A DNA stretch of 37,345 nucleotides from Actinomycetospora sp. (GTDB taxonomy: Bacteria > Actinomycetota > Actinomycetes > Mycobacteriales > Pseudonocardiaceae). The notes beneath the pieces were generated by a model. The model was given only the letters and a program-made list of their open reading frames with translations. It made no database searches and was not told the origin of the DNA. The stretch spans positions 1-37,345 of the forward strand of contig JAQSWW010000013.1 of the NCBI GenBank assembly GCA_029266415.1, read 5' to 3'. Shown here in pieces: positions 10,139 to 19,706 of this stretch; the stretch's first letter is position 1; each line of letters opens with the position of its first letter. The translations under genes were made by a program, and so were the position numbers.

Positions 10139-11467
10139 GTGACCGACGGCGGGCACGGGACGCGCGGAGGCGTGCGGGCCGGGATCGTGGCGACGGGCAG
10201 CGAGCTGCTGACCGGGCGCATCGCCGACCGCAACGGGCCCTGGGTGGCCGAGCGCCTCGGCGAGCTCGGGGTCGAGGTGTCGCACCTGCTGCTCGTCGGG
10301 GACCGGGGCGAGGACATGGCCGCCGCGCTGCGCTTCCTCGCCGGCGACGGCGTCGACCTGATCGTCACCACCGGCGGGCTCGGCCCGACCGCCGACGACC
10401 TGACGGCCGAGGTCGTGGCCGAGGCGGCGGGGCGCCCGCTCGAGCTCGACGAGCACATGGAGAAGGTCGTCGGCGACATCATCGCCACGTTCGCCGACCG
10501 GCTGCGGTGGGACGCCGACGCGCTCGCCGCCGCCAACCGCAAGCAGGCGATGGTGCCGCGGGGCGCGACACCGATCAGCCCGGCCGGGACCGCGCCCGGG
10601 CTGGCCGTGCCCCCGGACCCCGAACGCGGCGGCCCGACGATCCTCGTGCTCCCCGGCCCGCCGCGGGAGGTGGGCGCGATGTGGGAGGACGCGCTGGCCA
10701 GCGGGCCGGTGCGCGAGGTCCTGGCCCGCACCGCCCCCTACGACGAGACCCACCTGCGGCTGTTCGGCGTCCCCGAGTCCGAGATCGCGGCGACGCTGCG
10801 CGACGTCGGCGAGCACACGGACCTGGCGCCACTGGAGATCACGACCTGCCTGCGGGACTTCGCGCTCGAGGTCGACCTGCGCCACGCCCCGGGCTCGGCG
10901 GACGCCGTGGTGGCGCGCGACGCCGTGACCGCCGAGATCGACCGCCGGCACGGGCGCGCGGTGTTCTCCCGCTCGGGGCAGACCATCGACGAGCTGCTCT
11001 TCGACCTGCTCGACGGCCAGGTCGTGGCCACCGCCGAGTCGTGCACCGGCGGCCTGCTCGCGGGGCGTCTCACCGCGCCGGCCGGGGCCTCGGCGCACGT
11101 CGCGGGCGGGGTCGTGTCGTACTCCAACGACGCCAAGGCCGATGTGCTCGGCGTGCCCCGCGAGCTGATCGAGGCGCACGGCGCGGTGTCGCCCCAGGTG
11201 GCCGGGGCCATGGCCGGCGGGGCGCTGGCGCGGTTCGGGGCGACGGTGGCCGTGGCCATCACCGGCGTCGCGGGGCCCGGCGGCGGCACCGAGGCCAAGC
11301 CCGTCGGCTACGTCTGCTTCTGCGTGCGCACCGCCGACGGGCGCACGCTCGCCCGCGACCCCGTGCTGCCCGGCGCGCGGGGCGACATCCGCGAGCGCTC
11401 GGTCGTGCTCGCGATGCACCTGATCCGGCGTGTGCTGACCGGCGACGGGGAGCCCGCGCGCGTCTGA
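10139..11467 (+). CDS. cinA: CinA-family protein (MoaB-like domain plus nicotinamide-nucleotide amidase domain)
   Basis: RAGIVATGSELLTGRIADRNGPWVAERLGELGVEV...TTGGLGPTADDLT; C-terminal AESCTGGLLAGRLT, VAITGVAGPGGGTEAKPVG. Confidence 0.95.
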   Translation: MTDGGHGTRGGVRAGIVATGSELLTGRIADRNGPWVAERLGELGVEVSHLLLVGDRGEDMAAALRFLAGDGVDLIVTTGGLGPTADDLTAEVVAEAAGRPLELDEHMEKVVGDIIATFADRLRWDADALAAANRKQAMVPRGATPISPAGTAPGLAVPPDPERGGPTILVLPGPPREVGAMWEDALASGPVREVLARTAPYDETHLRLFGVPESEIAATLRDVGEHTDLAPLEITTCLRDFALEVDLRHAPGSADAVVARDAVTAEIDRRHGRAVFSRSGQTIDELLFDLLDGQVVATAESCTGGLLAGRLTAPAGASAHVAGGVVSYSNDAKADVLGVPRELIEAHGAVSPQVAGAMAGGALARFGATVAVAITGVAGPGGGTEAKPVGYVCFCVRTADGRTLARDPVLPGARGDIRERSVVLAMHLIRRVLTGDGEPARV

Positions 11468-11503
11468 GCCCCGGTGATCGAAGTACCGATACGGACACTC
11501 AAC

Positions 11504-11526
11504 GTCAGCGACGCCACTTCGCTGAC
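11504..11526. terminator. Bidirectional hairpin between convergent cinA and lipase genes
   Basis: GTCAGCGA-N7-TCGCTGAC, 8-bp perfect stem between the two stop codons. Confidence 0.6.
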
Positions 11527-11528
11527 AC

Positions 11529-12338
11529 TCAGGCGACCCGGTCCAGGAAGGCCGAGACGTCGGCGAGGACCTCGTCGCGGTGGGTCTCGTTGAGCACCTC
11601 GTGCCGGGCGCCGGGGTCGATGCGCGTCGTGAGGTCGGAGCCGCGGAGCTTCTCGATCACCGGGCGGGTCGCGTCGAGCGGGACGAGCTGGTCGTCCTCG
11701 CCGTGCACCCACAGCACCGGCAGCTCGCCGAAGCCGGGTCCGGCCGCGATCGTGTCCACCGAGGCCACGAACGCCTCGAGGGTCGGGCGCTTGAACGGGC
11801 CGTGCCAGACCAGCGGGTCGTCGGCGTAGGCCTCCCCCACCGCGGGGTCGCGGGACAGGACCGCCGGGTCGATCGGCACGTCGGGGATCGGGTCGTACTC
11901 GAGGAGGCCGAACAGTCCCGGGCTGCCGCCGATGACCGGGCCGGTGATGACGAGCCCGGCGAGGACGTCCGGGAAGCGCTGCGCGTAGCGGGTCGCGAGC
12001 AGCCCGCCCATGGAGTGGCCGAGCATCACGATCGGCAGGTCCGGGTGCTCGTCGTGGGCGGTGCGCCGCACTCGATCGAGGTCGGTGACCATGTCCTCGA
12101 CGTCGTCCACGAGCACACGCTCGCCCTCCGAACGGCCGTGCCCGAGGTGGTCGGGCGCGTAGACGACGGCGCCGCCGGCGGCCAGGTGGTCGAGGACGTG
12201 GGCGTAGCGCCCGGAGTGCTCGCCGTACCCGTGCGCGAGCAGCACGATCCGCCGCGCCTCGCCGTCGGGGTCGCGGCGCCGGACGACGACGCGGCCGCGC
12301 GTGCCGTCGATCTCCAGGTCGGTCTCGGTGCCGGTCAT
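11529..12338 (-). CDS. Alpha/beta hydrolase, monoacylglycerol-lipase-like
   Basis: LLAHGYGEHSGRYAHVLDHLAAGGAVVYAPDHLGHGRSEGER...LGHSMGGLLATRYA; catalytic D and H in VHGEDDQLVP and GARHEVLNE. Confidence 0.92.
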   Translation of the reverse strand: MTGTETDLEIDGTRGRVVVRRRDPDGEARRIVLLAHGYGEHSGRYAHVLDHLAAGGAVVYAPDHLGHGRSEGERVLVDDVEDMVTDLDRVRRTAHDEHPDLPIVMLGHSMGGLLATRYAQRFPDVLAGLVITGPVIGGSPGLFGLLEYDPIPDVPIDPAVLSRDPAVGEAYADDPLVWHGPFKRPTLEAFVASVDTIAAGPGFGELPVLWVHGEDDQLVPLDATRPVIEKLRGSDLTTRIDPGARHEVLNETHRDEVLADVSAFLDRVA

Positions 12339-13156
12339 GCGGGCGTCTCCTCGAGGTGCTGGGGGGTGGTGGCGGCGGCGGTGACGCCGAGGACGGCGCG
12401 CACCACCAGGTCGGGGTCGTCCCACATCGGCACGTGGCCGACGCGGGGCAGGCGGACGAACTCGGCACCGGGCAGGCGCTCGCGCAGGGTCACCCCGTGG
12501 CGGCGCCAGGGGATGAGGCGGTCGCGCCCGGACCACGCGACGCGGACCGGACAGGGCAGGGACGCGAAGGGCGCGAGGCCGCCGTGCGTCGCGGCGCCGT
12601 CGAGCAGCTCGCGCAGGATCGCGCAGTCGGCCATGTCGGCGAACAGGTCGGGCACGTCGGCGGCGGGCACCCGGTCGGCGCGCTCGAGGATCCGGGCGAG
12701 CATCACCCGCCGCAGCCACGGCCGCCCCGCGAGCGCGCGGACCGCGGACGATCCGCCGAGCGCCGAGCCGAGGCGGAACGACCAGACGAGCCGGCGCAGG
12801 TCCGTCCGCGTGCGCCAGCCGCCCGCGGGCGACAGCGCCACCACCGTGCGCGCCCGGCCGCGGCGGGCGAGCTCGAGGGCCACCCACCCGCCGAGCGAGT
12901 TGCCGGCGAGGTGCGCGGTCGCCATGTCGGCGCGGTCCATGAGGGTCTCGACGTCGTCGGCGACCCCGGCGACGCCCACCGGCTCGCCCTCGGGCCACGG
13001 CGACCCGCCCCGGTGCCCGGCCAGCGTCGGCACGAGCACGTCGTGGTGGGCCTCGAGGCCGGGGAGCACCGGGCGCCACGCGCGCCAGGACATGCTCGCG
13101 CCGTGCAGGAGCACCAGCGGCTCGCCCCGTCCGCTGCGGTACGGCGTGTCGGTCAC
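12335..13156 (-). CDS. Alpha/beta hydrolase
   Basis: PLVLLHGASMSWRAWRPVL, nucleophile elbow LAGNSLGGWVALE, RVGHVPMWDDP; GTG start, 4-nt overlap with the following gene. Confidence 0.9.
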   Translation of the reverse strand: MTDTPYRSGRGEPLVLLHGASMSWRAWRPVLPGLEAHHDVLVPTLAGHRGGSPWPEGEPVGVAGVADDVETLMDRADMATAHLAGNSLGGWVALELARRGRARTVVALSPAGGWRTRTDLRRLVWSFRLGSALGGSSAVRALAGRPWLRRVMLARILERADRVPAADVPDLFADMADCAILRELLDGAATHGGLAPFASLPCPVRVAWSGRDRLIPWRRHGVTLRERLPGAEFVRLPRVGHVPMWDDPDLVVRAVLGVTAAATTPQHLEETPA

Positions 13157-14601
13157 GCCGTCCCCGGCGCCAGGGCGAGCACCTCGGCGAACCCGTCGGC
13201 GAGGTCCCGCTCGAACCCCGGGAGGTCCGCGAACGCCGCCGCGTCGAGGTTGGCGGCCACGCAGCAGACCCCGCCGTGGCTGATCATCGCGATCATGGCC
13301 GCGCAACCGGGCAGCGGGGCGAACGGGTAGCTGCGCACGATGCGGGCGCCGGCGAGGAACACGTCCTCGCGGAAGCCGGGGATGTTGCTGGCCTGCAGGT
13401 CGTTGCTGCGGGTGGCGCCGCCGCCGAAGCCCGCGACGAGCGCGCCCGGCAGCCGGGCGAGCCACGGTGTGACGACGTCGACGCTCTCCAGCGCCGGCTC
13501 GGCGAGCGCCGCCTTCATGCGGCGGCGCACGTCGACGATGCGCGCGGCGGGGTCGACGATCCCCACGGGCGCGGACAGCCGGGCGGGCGCGAAGTGGTTG
13601 CCGCCCGCCTCGTGCTCCTCGCGGCGCACCGACACCGGCAGCGTCACGGGCATGAGCCGGTCGGGCGGCAGCGGGTCGCCGCGCCGTGCGGAGTAGCGCC
13701 GGAAGCCGCCGAGCAGGGCGGAGAGGTAGGCGTCGTTGACCGACCCGCCCGCCGCCTTCCCGGCCGCACGCAGCGCGTCGAACGGGATGTCGAGCGTGCG
13801 GAAGCGCCACGACGGGCTGCGGTGGGCGAGCGCGGGCAGGGGCGGCGCGGGCGGCGGCGAGAGCACCCGGGCGGCCGAGGCCGCGTAGGCGACGGCATCG
13901 CGCACCGCGCGGTCGGGCCGGACCAGCGACGCCGCGGCGCCGAGCACCCCGCGCACGGCCCCGCCGACGAGACCGAGGTCGCTACGGACCTGGCGCACCA
14001 GCTCGTGCTGCAGGCTCCCGGTCGGCCCCGTCGGCGGGGGTGGCTGGGGCTTGTCGGTCATCGGTTCGCGGGTCCGCGAGTGCAGCCCGGCCAGCAGCTG
14101 CGCGAGGCCCATGCCGTCGGACAGCACGTGGCTGAGCTTGACCAGCAGCGCGGCCCCGCCGTCGGGCAGGCCGCCGACGAGCGTCGCCTCCCACAGCGGG
14201 CGCGACGGGTCGAGCGGGGTCATCGCGACCTGCTCGGCGAGGGTGAACAGGCCCGGCAGCCCGGCGTCCTCGGGCAGCCGGAGCCGGCGCACGTGGTAGT
14301 GCAGGTCGAAGTCGGGGTCCAGCGCCCAGTGCGGCGTCCCGGCGCCGAGGAACGGCGTGACGATCCGCTCGCGGAACCGCGGCACCACCCGTGACGCCCA
14401 GTCGGTGGCGGCCTCGAACCGGTCCCAGTCGGGCTCGACGTCGAGGGTCTCGACGATGAGGACGGTCGAGCGCATCCGCGGGTCGGCCTCGGCACGCCAC
14501 ATCAGCGCCTCGAAGCCGGTCATCTCCTCCGAGCGCGCCCACAGCAGGCGCCCGTCGTCGCTGCGGGGCGGGGTCGGGTCGGCACCCACCACGGGACTCA
14601 C
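13153..14601 (-). CDS. Wax ester synthase/acyl-CoA:diacylglycerol acyltransferase (WS/DGAT) family
   Basis: LVKLSHVLSDGMGLAQLL (HHxxxDG-equivalent), PLWEATLVGGL, VNDAYLSALLGGFRRY, ASNIPG near the C-terminus. Confidence 0.9.
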   Translation of the reverse strand: MSPVVGADPTPPRSDDGRLLWARSEEMTGFEALMWRAEADPRMRSTVLIVETLDVEPDWDRFEAATDWASRVVPRFRERIVTPFLGAGTPHWALDPDFDLHYHVRRLRLPEDAGLPGLFTLAEQVAMTPLDPSRPLWEATLVGGLPDGGAALLVKLSHVLSDGMGLAQLLAGLHSRTREPMTDKPQPPPPTGPTGSLQHELVRQVRSDLGLVGGAVRGVLGAAASLVRPDRAVRDAVAYAASAARVLSPPPAPPLPALAHRSPSWRFRTLDIPFDALRAAGKAAGGSVNDAYLSALLGGFRRYSARRGDPLPPDRLMPVTLPVSVRREEHEAGGNHFAPARLSAPVGIVDPAARIVDVRRRMKAALAEPALESVDVVTPWLARLPGALVAGFGGGATRSNDLQASNIPGFREDVFLAGARIVRSYPFAPLPGCAAMIAMISHGGVCCVAANLDAAAFADLPGFERDLADGFAEVLALAPGTA

Positions 14602-16019
14602 GAGGCGCCCTCCAGCACGGCGACGAACTGCTCGCGCACGTCGGCGACGTGCTGGGCGAGGGTCTCCGTGCTCCACGTCGAGGTGTCGATCGGCGGCAGG
14701 ACGTCGACGTGCACCGTGCCGCCCCGCAGCGTCTGGTGCCCGCGCCACATCACCTCGCCGGCGTCGTGGATGACGATCGGGACCATCGGGACCCCTGCCT
14801 GCAGCGCGATGTGGAACGCCCCCTTCTTGAACCGTCCGAGACGCGGCGTCGGCGAGCGCGTGCCCTCCGGGGCGATCGCCAGCGACCAGCCCTCGTCGCG
14901 CAGCTTGCGCACCGCGGGCTCCAGTGCCTCCCGGGCCTGCCGGGTGTTGCCGCGATCGACGAACGCGACCCCGGCCAGCCGGAACATCGCGCCCCACAGC
15001 GGGATCGACGCGGCCTCGGCCTTCGCGACGCCGGTGAAGCCGCCGCGCAGGAGCTTCATCAGCAGCGCGACGTCGAACTTCGACTGGTGGTTGAAGACGA
15101 ACACGCAGGGGCGCGCCGACCACAGGTGCTCGGCGCCGCGGACCTCGACGTCGATGCCGGCCAGGGCGAGACCGAGGTCCCCGGCGACCGAGCAGGTGAG
15201 GTCGACCATCTGGCGCCGCGAGCGCCGCGCGAGCCCGACCGCCGCGGCGGTGCTCGCCGCCCCGAGCAGCGCGCCGTAGAACGCCGCGGTGCGCCCGACG
15301 TCGACGACGTCGGCGAGCGGCCCGCCGCGCGCGGGCACCGTGAGCACGGGGTGCTCGTCGCCGCAGTCCTGACCCGACCCGCTGGTCACCACCAGCGGCT
15401 GCTCGCCCGTCGCCAGCAACGCACCGTGGCACGGGCCGGCGTAGACGAACGCCGGCGCACCGCCGAGCGCCGCCGCCACGGCCGCCGCCTTCGCCTCGCC
15501 CCGGCCGTCGAGCAGCACCGGGCCGGCGACCTCGCCGGTCAGCACGCCGTCGCGGACCTCGACCTCGGTGGCCACCAGGTCGTCGGCGCCGATCTCCTCG
15601 GCCACGGCCTCGAGCACCGGGCGGGGCGCGTGCCCGGTGAGCACCACGCGGTGCCCGGCGCGCCGGTGCGCGGCCGCCAGCGCCCACATCGCGGGGCGCA
15701 CCGCGGCTCCGAGGTCGTCGCGCAGCACCTCGCGCCCGCGGCGGGCGACGGTCGCCTCGTCCTCGCCCGCCCAGCCCGCGACGAGGCGGCGCACGGCGAC
15801 CTCGTCGTCCCCCGCGCCGGCGATCAGCGCGACGTCGCCGGGCAGCGCCCGCCACGCCGTGCGCCCGGCGCGCAGCGCCTCCCCGGCGTGCGCGGCCACC
15901 ACGGACCGCTCGAGCAGGGCCGTCTCGTCGACCACCGCGACGCTGCCGGCCGGGGCGGCGCGGATCGCGGCGCGGCGGGCGTCGAGAGCCGCAGTGGGAT
16001 CAGTGGTGGCCGTCGTCAT
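14598..16019 (-). CDS. HAD-like domain fused to 1-acylglycerol-3-phosphate acyltransferase (PlsC)
   Basis: C-terminal PlsC motifs NHQSKFD, FVDRGNTRQA, IAPEGTRSPT; N-terminal SerB-like HAD with lost catalytic motifs. Confidence 0.9.
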   Translation of the reverse strand: MTTATTDPTAALDARRAAIRAAPAGSVAVVDETALLERSVVAAHAGEALRAGRTAWRALPGDVALIAGAGDDEVAVRRLVAGWAGEDEATVARRGREVLRDDLGAAVRPAMWALAAAHRRAGHRVVLTGHAPRPVLEAVAEEIGADDLVATEVEVRDGVLTGEVAGPVLLDGRGEAKAAAVAAALGGAPAFVYAGPCHGALLATGEQPLVVTSGSGQDCGDEHPVLTVPARGGPLADVVDVGRTAAFYGALLGAASTAAAVGLARRSRRQMVDLTCSVAGDLGLALAGIDVEVRGAEHLWSARPCVFVFNHQSKFDVALLMKLLRGGFTGVAKAEAASIPLWGAMFRLAGVAFVDRGNTRQAREALEPAVRKLRDEGWSLAIAPEGTRSPTPRLGRFKKGAFHIALQAGVPMVPIVIHDAGEVMWRGHQTLRGGTVHVDVLPPIDTSTWSTETLAQHVADVREQFVAVLEGAS

Positions 16020-18405
16020 CGAACACCTCCGCCCGCAGCGCGTGCTCCTGGTCGGCGGCGCGGCGCAGGCGGTCGCGCACGGCGGCGACCTCGTCGCGCC
16101 ACGCCGCGCGGGCCTGGGACACGGAGCGTTCAGGGGAGCACGCCGATAGGGGAGCTCGACCGTCCGACTCCGTGCCGGCGTCGCCGCCCAGCAGCCCGCG
16201 GTTGTCGGCGGCCCGCAGCGCCGAGGAGAACAGCTCGCGCGAGACGACGTCGGCGCCGTGCAGGAGCCGCTGGCGCCACCACTGCTGCCCGAGGCCCGTG
16301 CAGGCGTCGAGGAACGCGTCGCGGTCGTCGAGGGCGCCCTCGTGGTCGGCGAGCACGGTGGCGACCACCCATTGGGACTCGACGAACGGCAGCATGGTCC
16401 CCGGCGCGACGAGCATCTCGGCGCGCGAGAGGGGCTCCGCCGCGCCCTGCCTGCTCGCCGGCGCGGCGCGCCAGCCCGGGGCCAGCCGCTCGAGCTCGGC
16501 GAGCAGCTCGTCGCGGAAGTCGCGCTTGCGGGGGAAGAAGAACTCGTACTTGAGCAGGTCGCGCAGCGCCAGCGCCTCCTCCCAGCAGGCCTCGAGGACC
16601 TGGTCGGGCGCGAGCTCGCGGTCGTCGTCCACCACGGCGAACAGCGACATCTCCAGCACCGCGCGCGTGAGCAGGTGGTGCAGCAGGCCGTTGCGGTAGA
16701 ACGCGGCGACGTGGTGGCGGTCGGGCCCGATCGACCACACGGGGCGCGGGCCGCCCTCGTAGCACTCGACCACGCCCACGGACACGAGCCGGCCCAGGGT
16801 CTCGGTCAGACCCTGGTCGGTGTCGAGATCGGCGATCGTCGGCTCGTCGCCGAGCAGCCGCCGCAGGGGAGCCACCACCGCGCGCACCTGGTCGAGGGTC
16901 AGCGCCCGCCCCTCCGCACCGAGCAGGGCGAACGTGACCACCGAGGTCGGGGTGGCCGGCGTGGCCCGGTTGATGCCGACGGCGACCCGGAACGCGACCT
17001 TCTCCAGCTGCGACCGTCCCTCCCCGGCCTGCGCCATCGCGTCGCGCAGCCCGATGGGCTCGCCGAAGCGCACGCGCGCCGACCCGATGCGGCGCTGCTG
17101 GTCGCGCATGTAGCCCGCGAGCCAGGCCAGCCCCTCCGCCCTCTTCCCGGCGCCGCCCTGCTCCGCGGCCAGCGCGCCCACCTCGTGGAGCTGGTCGTAG
17201 TGCAGTGAGACGGGCACGAGCAGCGGGTCGCGCCCCGGCGAGTCGTCCGCGAGCTGTTCGGCGGCGTCGACGAGGTAGCGCAGCAGCCCGTACTTCGGCG
17301 GGCGCAGCTTGCCGGTGCGGGTGCGGCCGCCCTCGATGTACCACTCGAGGTTGAAGCGCTTGTCGAGCAGGTGCGAGAAGTACTCGCGGACCGCGAACTT
17401 GTAGATCGCGTCGTCGCCGAAGCTGCGGCGGATGAACACGATGCCGGCCCGGCGCCCGAGCGCGCCCAGGGGCCAGAAGGCGAGGTTGTTGCCCCCGAGG
17501 ACGTGGTTGCGGGGGAAGTCGTGCGCGTGCAGCACCTCGGCGAGCACGAGCGGGTCGGCGTAGCTGCGGTGCGACGGCAGGAACACCAGTGGTCGGTGGC
17601 GGCCCTGGTCACGGAGGGCCTCCAGGCCGGCGGTGTCGACGTCGACGTCCCAGGCGCGCCGGTGCAGCGGGCTCATGACGGTGCGGAACGCCTCGATCGC
17701 CGGGGGGCTCTGCACCGCCGCCATCTCCTCGAGGCACGACGCGGTGCGGGCGAGCACCTCGTCGGTCGACAGCCCGAGGTCGCCGGCGAGCCGTTCGGCG
17801 CGCCGGGCGACGGCCGCCGACGCCGTGATCTGCTCGGCCATCAGCCGCGGCACCTTGTAGCGGTCGCCGGTCAGGCGGCGCTCGGCGCGGTCGCAGGCCA
17901 CCGTCGCCCGGCGCCGCACGAACGCGACGAATCCCGCGCCCGCGGGCGACCCGAGCTCCCGGTCCCCCTCGCGGCGCAGCTCGTCCAGCGTCGCCGCCTC
18001 GCCCGCGACCACCCGGCCCTTGTCCGCCGACCAGCCCCGCAGCCGCGCGTGCACGTGGCGCAGACCCCGCCGTCGGGCCGAGAGCGAGAGCAGGTCCGCG
18101 GCCGCCGGGCGGTCGGACGACCCGCGCTCGGCCGGCGGCCAGACCACGCGGACCGGCACCACGGTGGTGTCCGGGCCCGCCCCGTCGAGCGCGCCGGCCA
18201 GCTCCCGGGTGTCGTCGCGCACCACCTGCACCCGGCGGGCGGTGTCGTCGCCGTACGTCGACGCCGTCCAGCGCCGGACGAGCTCGCGCTCGGCCCGCGA
18301 CCGGGCACCGGACAGCACCAGCGTCCGGGGCCCCGCCCCGGGTCGCTGCGTCCCCGGCACCGTGTCCCGCGCCGTCCCCGGCGCCGTCCCCGTCGGTTGC
18401 ACCAC
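16000..18405 (-). CDS. plsB: Glycerol-3-phosphate acyltransferase (PlsB type)
   Basis: FLPSHRSYADPLVLAEVLHAHDFPRNHVLGGNNLAFWPLGALGRRAGIVFIRRSFGDD, EWYIEGGRTRTGKLRPPKYGLL; about 800 aa. Confidence 0.93.
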   Translation of the reverse strand: MVQPTGTAPGTARDTVPGTQRPGAGPRTLVLSGARSRAERELVRRWTASTYGDDTARRVQVVRDDTRELAGALDGAGPDTTVVPVRVVWPPAERGSSDRPAAADLLSLSARRRGLRHVHARLRGWSADKGRVVAGEAATLDELRREGDRELGSPAGAGFVAFVRRRATVACDRAERRLTGDRYKVPRLMAEQITASAAVARRAERLAGDLGLSTDEVLARTASCLEEMAAVQSPPAIEAFRTVMSPLHRRAWDVDVDTAGLEALRDQGRHRPLVFLPSHRSYADPLVLAEVLHAHDFPRNHVLGGNNLAFWPLGALGRRAGIVFIRRSFGDDAIYKFAVREYFSHLLDKRFNLEWYIEGGRTRTGKLRPPKYGLLRYLVDAAEQLADDSPGRDPLLVPVSLHYDQLHEVGALAAEQGGAGKRAEGLAWLAGYMRDQQRRIGSARVRFGEPIGLRDAMAQAGEGRSQLEKVAFRVAVGINRATPATPTSVVTFALLGAEGRALTLDQVRAVVAPLRRLLGDEPTIADLDTDQGLTETLGRLVSVGVVECYEGGPRPVWSIGPDRHHVAAFYRNGLLHHLLTRAVLEMSLFAVVDDDRELAPDQVLEACWEEALALRDLLKYEFFFPRKRDFRDELLAELERLAPGWRAAPASRQGAAEPLSRAEMLVAPGTMLPFVESQWVVATVLADHEGALDDRDAFLDACTGLGQQWWRQRLLHGADVVSRELFSSALRAADNRGLLGGDAGTESDGRAPLSACSPERSVSQARAAWRDEVAAVRDRLRRAADQEHALRAEVFDDDGHH

Positions 18406-18446
18406 GTCGTGCCCCCCGCCTCACCGCGCCCGTCTCCGGGACGAGT

Positions 18447-19706
18447 TCAGCCCCCGATCGAGCAGGGCATGGTCTTGACCGCGTGCACGAAGTTGCTGCG
18501 CAGCATCTCCCCCTCGCCCACGGCGAGGTCCGGGACCCGCGTGAGGAGCTGGGAGAAGATCTGCCGCAACTGCGTGCGCGCGAGCATGTTGCCCATGCAG
18601 AAGTGGGGTCCGCCACCCCCGAAGCCGACGTGCGGGTTGGGGTCGCGCGAGAGGTCGAAGCGCAGCGGGTCGGTGAACACCTCGTCGTCCCGATTGCCCG
18701 ACTCGTAGAACATGACGACCTTGTCGCCCGCGGCGATCCGCTGCCCGCGCAGCTCGGTGTCCTGCACCGCGGTCCGCCGGAAGGTCAGCACGGGGCTCGC
18801 GTGCCGGACGAACTCCTCGACCGCACCCGGCATCCGTCCCTCGACGTCCTCGGCCAGCCACGCGCGCTGCTCGGGGTGCTCGGTGAGCCGGCGCATCGAG
18901 TGGGCGATGGTGTTGCGCGTCGTGTCGTTGCCGGCCACCGAGAGCAGCACGAAGAACGCCCCGATCTCGTCGTCGGTCAGGATCTGGCCGTCGACCTCGG
19001 CCTGCACCAGGTTGCTCATGAGGTCGTCCTGCGGTCGCCGGCGCCGCGCCTCCGCGAGCTCGAGCGCCGGACCGAGCAGGGCCGTCAGCGCCTGGCCCGC
19101 GACCTGCAGCGGGTCGGAGACGCCGAGGTTCTCCAGGACGTCGGGGTCGTTGGTGGCCACGAGCAGGTCGGCGGCCTCGGCCAGCGACTCCTGGTACTCC
19201 TCCGGTGCGCCCATGAGGTCGTAGATCGTGCCCATCGGCAGGCGCTTGGCCACCAGTTCGACGAAGTCGCCGTCGCCGTGCTCCACGAGGTCGTCGACGA
19301 TCGACCTCGCGCGCTCGGCGATGCGGTCCTCGACGCGCCGGACCTGCTTCGGCGTGAACGCGGCGCTGACGATCTTGCGCAGCTGGGTGTGCCGCGGCGC
19401 GTCCATCGCCAGGAACGACTGCGTCGCCTCGAGCAGCTCGGGCGGCGCGTCCTGGAACTGCACGCCCTGCCCCGAGCAGAAGAGCTTGGGGTTCTTGCTG
19501 ACGTGGCCGATGTCGGCGTGGCGCACGACCGCCCAGAAGCCCGGGTCGTCCTCCGACGGCATGAGCATGCCCTCGGGCGGGCGGTGCCAGGAGATCGGGC
19601 GCTCGCGGCGGAGCTCGGCGAACGAGGCGTCCCGCTCGTCCATCGGCCGGCCCCAGAACGCGAGGGTCGAGAGATCGACGGGGTCGACCTCGAGCTGCGT
19701 GGTCAT
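18447..19706 (-). CDS. Cytochrome P450 (resembles CYP125/CYP142-type sterol/fatty-acid oxidases)
   Basis: I-helix LLSVAGNDTTRNTIAHS, heme ligand loop FGGGGPHFCMGNMLAR. Confidence 0.93.
   Translation of the reverse strand: MTTQLEVDPVDLSTLAFWGRPMDERDASFAELRRERPISWHRPPEGMLMPSEDDPGFWAVVRHADIGHVSKNPKLFCSGQGVQFQDAPPELLEATQSFLAMDAPRHTQLRKIVSAAFTPKQVRRVEDRIAERARSIVDDLVEHGDGDFVELVAKRLPMGTIYDLMGAPEEYQESLAEAADLLVATNDPDVLENLGVSDPLQVAGQALTALLGPALELAEARRRRPQDDLMSNLVQAEVDGQILTDDEIGAFFVLLSVAGNDTTRNTIAHSMRRLTEHPEQRAWLAEDVEGRMPGAVEEFVRHASPVLTFRRTAVQDTELRGQRIAAGDKVVMFYESGNRDDEVFTDPLRFDLSRDPNPHVGFGGGGPHFCMGNMLARTQLRQIFSQLLTRVPDLAVGEGEMLRSNFVHAVKTMPCSIGG

Noticed and set aside
9825-10142. Possible 105-aa ORF overlapping the cinA start, containing CASC and HRWW
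   Set aside because: Only one CxxC, arginine-rich upstream part, no recognisable family; more likely 5' leader of cinA.
13153-15855. 900-aa minus-strand ORF fusing an RR/GR-rich sequence to WS/DGAT
   Set aside because: The N-terminal half is an out-of-frame reading of the HAD-PlsC gene; real start is near 14601.
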